Assembly (NCBI GenBank): GCA_963669155.1
Contig: OZ022591.1
Span: 16,682,096 to 16,746,095, forward strand
DNA from: Arbacia lixula
Taxonomy: Eukaryota > Echinodermata > Echinoidea > Arbacioida > Arbaciidae
DNA: 64,000 bases
Direction: 5' to 3'
Positions 58,859 to 64,000 of this stretch are shown here, one piece after another; position 1 is the stretch's first letter, and every line of letters begins with the position of its first letter. The notes under the pieces are model-generated. The model was not told where the DNA came from and made no database searches. It worked only from the letters and a program-made list of their open reading frames with translations. The translations under genes and the position numbers were made by a program.

Positions 58859-58921
<63 letters not shown>
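58857..58921. repeat. CA dinucleotide microsatellite
   Basis: About 30 CA units preceded by C13; ATGT tetramers follow at 58938-58957. Confidence 0.95.
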
Positions 58922-58926
<5 letters not shown>

Positions 58927-59107
58927 CACAAACCTAAATGTATGTATGTATGTATGTGCGCACATTATCGTCAATAACGGTAAATTGAAGTCGCACACTG
59001 TCCAAAGTCATATTACATGTACATTTCGTTAATGATTAATCACGCCGAGTAACTTTATGACGTTTGTTTAGAGTAGGGGTGTGTGCGCGCATAAAACATG
59101 CATGAAG

Positions 59108-59110
59108 ATC

Positions 59111-59205
<95 letters not shown>
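59108..59205. repeat. TC dinucleotide microsatellite
   Basis: Nearly pure TC with two CCC interruptions. The Ser/Leu and Arg/Glu ORFs across it are artefacts. Confidence 0.95.
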
Positions 59206-59206
<1 letters not shown>

Positions 59207-59429
59207 TTCTCTTCTCTCTGTCTCCCTTTGTTTATATATTCCACTGTCTCTTCCTCTCCTAATATCCACGCCCCCCCCCCTTTCCTCCCCTCCCCGCGGG
59301 CGCATATACAACACACACACATACACACTTTCTGTTTCTCGTTCTCATCATTTTGTATCCCCAATCATTCTGTGTTCTCTCCTTTTGTCTGTCATGTCTG
59401 TGTATCTTCTTGTCAGTCACCATGGTCAC

Positions 59430-59548
59430 TCTTTCCCTCGGTCTCTCTCTGTCCCTGTCTCTCTCTGTCCCCCTCTCTCTCTATCTCTCTCTGTCCCTCT
59501 ATCTGTTTGTCTGTCTCTCTATCTGTCTCTGTCTCTCCTTCTCGCCCT

Positions 59549-59596
<48 letters not shown>

Positions 59597-59654
59597 TTTC
59601 TCTCGGTCTCTTCTCTCGGTCTCTCTCTCTCCCTCGTTCTCTCAGTCTCTTCTC

Positions 59655-59703
<49 letters not shown>

Positions 59704-59749
59704 CTCTCTGTCTCTGTCTCTGTTTGTCTCCCCCACCCCCCCCCCCCTC

Positions 59750-59814
<65 letters not shown>

Positions 59815-59815
59815 T
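59430..59815. repeat. Long TC-rich tract
   Basis: Starts as degenerate TCTCTGTCCC and ends as long pure TC runs (59562-59592, 59661-59699, 59743-59811). Confidence 0.95.
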
Positions 59816-60229
59816 ACTTTTATTCTCTGACTCACAGGATGGCAAGGCAGGTGTTACGATGGGAAAAGAATAGAACGCAAATTAACGTATTCGTCTCCTG
59901 TCCAAGACCGTCCTTCGGCAATGCAGATGTAGTAGCCAGAGCCACAAATTACTCACTTAATTGCCTGTAAACGTGTAACGTAACAAGCCAATACGATTGT
60001 TTTTTTTCGCCTGAAAAGTGAATACAAATTGAAATAAAACAACTTTTACTGGGTCTATGTATGATGTACATAATGAGTAATACAAATAACAGAATGATGG
60101 GGGGGGGGGGAGGAGGGGTGAGAGGGGTGTGATTGGAAGAGAGAAGAAAGTAGTGTTTGTTCCGAGAGATGGGATAGATGAGCTAGGGATGGAGAGCGGA
60201 GTGCACAGACAATAAACAGATGAAATGGG

Positions 60230-60312
60230 GGAAGAGAGAGGGATAGATACTTAGACAGACAGGGAGAGGGAGACAGAGCTAGAGACAGACAGAGAGAGAG
60301 AGAGAGAAAGAG

Positions 60313-60383
<71 letters not shown>

Positions 60384-60400
60384 TGAGACAGAGAGAGACC
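60230..60400. repeat. GA dinucleotide microsatellite
   Basis: Degenerate GAGAGACAGA leading to about 33 pure GA units (60315-60380). It has the opposite strand sense to the TC tracts 500 bp upstream, so the two could pair. Confidence 0.95.
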
Positions 60401-60569
60401 AGAGACGGATACTTTATTGGAGAGGAATGCAAACGGGATGACTGTCAACGAAAATCAACAAATCAGAGTTCGTATGTATTCGGCACAGTTACTATGGGGC
60501 GCGGCGGGCTCGGCACCCGTTATTATTCCGACCTATCGAACCGTGGAATACTACGTCGTACTTCATCCC

Positions 60570-61699
60570 CTGAAAACCTACTATACCAAAGCGAACTTCA
60601 AATATGTTTTTTCTAAACAATAGTATTCGGCAGCCATTAAAACCAGTGATTTTGTGAGGGTTTCTACAGGCGATATCAATTGCAACGAGCGACTGGAAAT
60701 GTGCATGCCGTGTGGAATACTCGTGGAAGCAAATGCTTTTAACATAAATTATATGGCGCTTGATTTGCGTTGAAGTACCTGAGTAATACAGCCACCGGGA
60801 CGAAATGTGTCTGCTTTTACGGGAGCCTTGATATTGATGAATATTGTGTTGGGGTTGATGGTTGTTTCTGGACGTAAACGTTGTTGCTATCCGAACGTTT
60901 TTTGTTTGTTGCGTTCATATTCACGTTCAACACGTTGATAGACCTACATGCGGAAATACTAGTGTTTCTGTGGGGATACGGTCGAGAGGAGGAGAGCACG
61001 GATGTTTTACATATGACGTAAGTGTAATCAAAGTAAAGTACAAACACATGTATTAGCCTTGGTTTGATGTGTCTAAACTTCAGCCTTGGGTTGAATTTTG
61101 GGGGTAAGTCATATCCCAATCCTAACCCTAATAATTACCATTACCACAGCACTAACCCTCATAGCCCTAACTTAATCATTACGATATTCCCAAACCTAAT
61201 CCTAACCTTAGGCCGAAGTTAGCAACCTAAACAATTCACACCCATAAAAAAAGGAATATCCAAGTCACATACACTAGTCTGAAAACCTACTATACCAAAG
61301 CGGACTTCAAATATGTTTTTTCTAAACAATAGTATTCGGCAGCCATTAAAACCAGTGATTTTGTGAGGGTTTCTACAGGCGATATCAATTGCAACGAGCG
61401 ACTGGAAATGTGCATGCCGTGTGGAATACTCGTGGAAGCAAATGCTTTTAACATAAATTATATGGCACATGTATTAGCCTTGGTTTGATGTGTCTAAACT
61501 TCAGCCTTGGGTTGAATTTTGGGGGTAAGTCATATCCCAATCCTAACCCTAATAATTACCATTACCACAGCACTAACCCTCATAGCCCTAACTTAATCAT
61601 TACGATATTCCCAAACCTAATCCTAACCTTAGGCCGAAGTTAGCAACCTAAACAATTCACACCCATAAAAAAAGGAATATCCAAGTCACATACACTAGT
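60570..61699. repeat. Recent tandem duplication, 709-bp unit and 421-bp second copy
   Basis: 60570-60757 recurs at 61279-61466, and 61046-61278 recurs at 61467-61699, with almost no differences. The second copy lacks 60758-61045 (288 bp). CTG lies at all unit junctions. Confidence 0.95.
61119..61215. repeat. Degenerate telomere-like CCTAA repeats (also at 61540-61636)
   Basis: CCTAACCCTAATAATTACC, ACTAACCCTCATAGCCCTAA and AACCTAATCCTAACC. The block is carried in both copies of the tandem duplication. Confidence 0.65.
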
Positions 61700-61995
61700 C
61701 TGGAGCAAAATGTATTGCTATAATTTACAGAACTATCAGAGGTTATTGTTCCACATGTATTGGGTGATAGATATCAAAACAGAAAAGCGAAGTTTACGTG
61801 TTATTGGCGAGTGGTGGCAGTGAAGAGGTTTTATGTTGACAAAGTCATGTCACTTAACTGTTTGTCCCGGTGTATATTATACATAAATGCATGCTTAATT
61901 GATCATTGCGATAATCTTTTCATCAGCGTTCACTCCTCATTAAGATCTTCTCTCCAATCTAAATTAGCAATCAATTACACGGCAATATCGATAAT

Positions 61996-62590
61996 ATGAT
62001 GAATGGTTTGGTACCCGAGTATCTAAACAACGTAGCTACTCTTCGTGAAATGAAAGGGATAGTTCACCCTGAAATTAGGTTGGTTTTAATTAAAGGAGAC
62101 ACATGAAAGAAACATATCAGTGAAGGTTTGACGAAAATCGGTGCGAAATAACCAAAATAATTTCAGGGTGAACTATCCATTTAACTTCCAAACGAGATTA
62201 TGATATTTCTTGCCCCCTCAGAATTAACAGACGACACACGAAACACTGTAAGAAATTCCTTCCTTATGTGGGTTCGAATTCATGGAATGATTTGCCGCCA
62301 CACATACGCGCTATGACTTCAATTTCTTTGTTAAATAATACAGTGCAAACTTTTGCCTTTTAATTACTCCAAATGCTATATATTCATATTTTCAAAAGAC
62401 CATATTTACAAAACGTTTGTTAATTTGTTAATGTATTCTTCTTGCTTCTATGTTTAAGGACTATTTTATTATTTCATTCATCCTGTTTATTAAATAATAT
62501 GATTTTCAATTGTGCAGGGTCCCTTTGTAGAACATTTTTTTTTCAACTAAAAGGGTTACTCTGTTGAAATAAAACTGAATGAATAAATAA
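61996..62590 (+). pseudogene. CR1/L2-like LINE 3' end, split by a MITE
   Basis: 61996-62052 encodes MMNGLVPEYLNNVATLRE, and 62181-62363 encodes RDYDISCPLR...KKFLPYVGSNSWNDLPPHIR up to TAA. This is the typical C-terminal pattern of non-LTR reverse transcriptases (NGL.P.YL ... F...G...WN.LP..IR). The MITE at 62053-62180 separates the parts. The 3' UTR ends GTTGAAATAAAACTGAATGA and a GAATAAATAA-like tail. Confidence 0.8.
62053..62180. mobile_element. CRE-MITE family, copy 6 (inside a LINE remnant)
   Basis: AAAGGGATAGTTCACCCTGA to TCAGGGTGAACTATCCATTT. It splits the reading frame of a LINE C-terminus, so it inserted after the LINE. Confidence 0.85.
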
Positions 62591-62912
62591 GTGAATAGTA
62601 GAAGTAGTAGAAGATGAACGCTTTCTCATAAAGTGTTCTCTCTTTTCCTAATTGTCCGTTTTTTATATGTATATTTACAATCACATGTATTTACCAGAGT
62701 GTTGAATCATTCTGCTCTGTTTCTTTAGATAATACCTGAAATGTAGAAACGTAGTTACTCAATTTGCATGTGCACACTTGTTTGATTAAAATAAAAATGC
62801 GAATGACAACACAACGTTTATGAAATTCATAATGGTTAATGATTCGTTAAGTCATCGTTTCTATTTTCTGCTCTTATTTTATTGTCACAGATTGTAGCTT
62901 CCCGCTCCGAAA

Positions 62913-63542
62913 ATGAAGATTGTGATTTCACCAACAACATGTGTACTACTGATGGTGACTGTCGCACTAATGTGCGTGTCGCCATCTACGGCAGCTATCA
63001 GCATAGCCAACCTCACAGTGTTTGAGGTGACAACGACAAGTGCCAAATTCTCCTGGTTGGTCAACGGCCTCGAGTTGCTGAACGATACCGATTCGCTCCG
63101 TACCTACATCGACCTCCGCTTCAGTCTTAACTTCTTAGTCGACGAGGGATGCCTGGACGTCAACACGACCTCGATGTCGTTCGAGAGTATGCAGCCGTAC
63201 GCGCTGTACATCGCATGTGTGAGCGTCGTCAGCCTCGAAGATCGAGACGACTGTGACAGCGAGGAGAGCCCAAGGGTGTCGACGAACGAGGAGTGCGTGG
63301 CGTTGACCACGGAGTTCGCAACATTTAGCTATATGAACATCGCCGCTATCGGTTGCGCCGCCTTCATCATCATCGCCGTCATTCTCGCACTTATCATCAA
63401 GGTCGCCGTGCCCGAGAAGACCGTCAACAACACGGTCGACACCAAGAAGATGAGGGACTGGTCGAAGAAGAAGAGGACGGAGAGCTGCAAAGACTTTCTT
63501 GAATCCGTCAATGCTACGGACGAGGATCTCGTATACGAATAA
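62913..63542 (+). CDS. Small type I membrane protein with fibronectin III-like ectodomain
   Basis: 209 residues in one exon. An in-frame TAG at 62895-62897 lies just upstream, so the ATG is the true start. Residues 1-28 look like a signal peptide. Residues 29-133 have a fibronectin III-like pattern: TTSAKFSWLV (strand B region), YALYIACVSV (strand F) and CVALTT at the end, with Cys80, Cys102, Cys114 and Cys128. N-glycosylation sequons are at Asn33, Asn57 and Asn84. Residues 142-164 form one membrane helix, and the tail is charged (KKMRDWSKKKR, ending DEDLVYE). CACAG at 62886-62890 may be the acceptor of a 5'-UTR intron. No specific family was recognised; it could be an adhesion or receptor accessory protein. 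Confidence 0.8.
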   Translation: MKIVISPTTCVLLMVTVALMCVSPSTAAISIANLTVFEVTTTSAKFSWLVNGLELLNDTDSLRTYIDLRFSLNFLVDEGCLDVNTTSMSFESMQPYALYIACVSVVSLEDRDDCDSEESPRVSTNEECVALTTEFATFSYMNIAAIGCAAFIIIAVILALIIKVAVPEKTVNNTVDTKKMRDWSKKKRTESCKDFLESVNATDEDLVYE

Positions 63543-64000
63543 CACGACATTGTATACAAAAATGGAAATTGTGTCAACTAAACAGCAACCGAAATTCGTG
63601 AATATCTAATTTACAATTATTTCGTATGATCATCATGTCATTAAGCAGCTTTTTATGTAGAAGAAGGTGTATGTTATTGTATACATAGAAATTATGCATC
63701 TTCTACCTTTTGAAGAACGGTTACATTGCTATACCATGTACACTCCAGTAGAAAAGACCTTGAAGAAAAACTATAGAATGCACGTTGACAGTCACATATC
63801 ATATTTAATCATCTTACGCAGTACGTTTAACCGTAATTCAAAGTCACATGTTGTATTTCTTTCATATTAAAAATCAAAAGTATCGATCAACACATGAGTA
63901 CGCGGTAAAACTAGAAAAGGTGTCAGAAAATTGCTCCAGGTCTAAGTATGCATGTACTATGAGATCTGGAAAATTGGAATTTGCACATTAAAGGGAATAT
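63543..64000. other. 3' flank of the FnIII-like gene
   Basis: AT-rich sequence without coding signs beyond the possible poly(A) signal. Confidence 0.5.
63866..63871 (+). promoter_or_regulatory. Possible poly(A) signal of the FnIII-like gene
   Basis: ATTAAA about 320 bp after the stop codon of the 209-aa ORF. It is the only near-canonical hexamer seen before the window ends. Confidence 0.4.

Noticed and set aside
59081-60448. ORFs of Ser-Leu or Arg-Glu repeats, up to 249 codons
   Set aside because: Artefacts of TC and GA dinucleotide tracts; open frames are expected there on all strands.
62269-62285. GGGTTCGAATTC resembling a tRNA T-arm
   Set aside because: It lies in the coding frame of a LINE C-terminus (YVGSNSW), and no acceptor or D-arm partner is present.

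Overview
The window is animal nuclear DNA. Its genes are split by GT-AG introns, it is AT-rich with many microsatellites, and it holds many miniature inverted-repeat elements and decayed non-LTR retrotransposon tails. A mitochondrial thiolase and a class C GPCR of metabotropic-glutamate type, together with a deuterostome-looking repeat landscape, point to a marine invertebrate. An echinoderm is my best guess, but this is inference and no marker here proves it. All four recognisable or convincing genes are on the + strand. A 200-N assembly gap lies at 33801-34000.

Layout. 1-23.3 kb is mostly repeats: one orphan candidate exon (744-988), a 652-bp inverted-repeat element, a complete Tc1 transposon with an intact transposase (2540-4238), foldback and CRE-bearing MITEs, microsatellites, and a dead RTE-type LINE tail (21712-22113). 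From 23.3 to 30.7 kb come the last three exons of a metabotropic glutamate receptor, closest by eye to group II. They encode the distal ligand-binding domain, the nine-cysteine linker, seven membrane helices and a short tail. Its 5' exons were not found upstream. From 36.4 to 51.0 kb lies a complete 13-exon acetyl-CoA acetyltransferase (ACAT1-type, 418 aa) with a mitochondrial leader, both catalytic cysteines, the catalytic histidine, and polyadenylation signals. Its introns are loaded with foldback elements, an uninterrupted run of about 75 TTC units, a decayed duplication of the end of exon 7, and a retroposon tail that abuts the last splice acceptor.

From 51.8 to 53.2 kb lies a repeat element made of 157-bp units. 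Each unit carries four AGGTCA nuclear-receptor half-sites, including a perfect DR1. From 56.3 to 58.0 kb is an intronless 575-codon ORF for a basic, low-complexity protein I do not recognise. From 58.8 to 60.4 kb there are long CA, TC and GA microsatellites. From 60.6 to 61.7 kb is a recent tandem duplication containing telomere-like motifs. It is followed by a LINE 3' end split by a MITE, and then by a small single-exon type I membrane protein with a fibronectin-III-like ectodomain (62.9-63.5 kb).

The genes do not form an operon or an obvious pathway. The receptor acts at the plasma membrane in glutamate-type signalling, and the thiolase acts in mitochondrial ketone-body and isoleucine metabolism. 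I found no clearly novel multi-gene system. The most notable signals are the nuclear-receptor half-site array, the intact Tc1 copy, the orphan 575-aa ORF, and several places where repeats supply or crowd splice acceptors.
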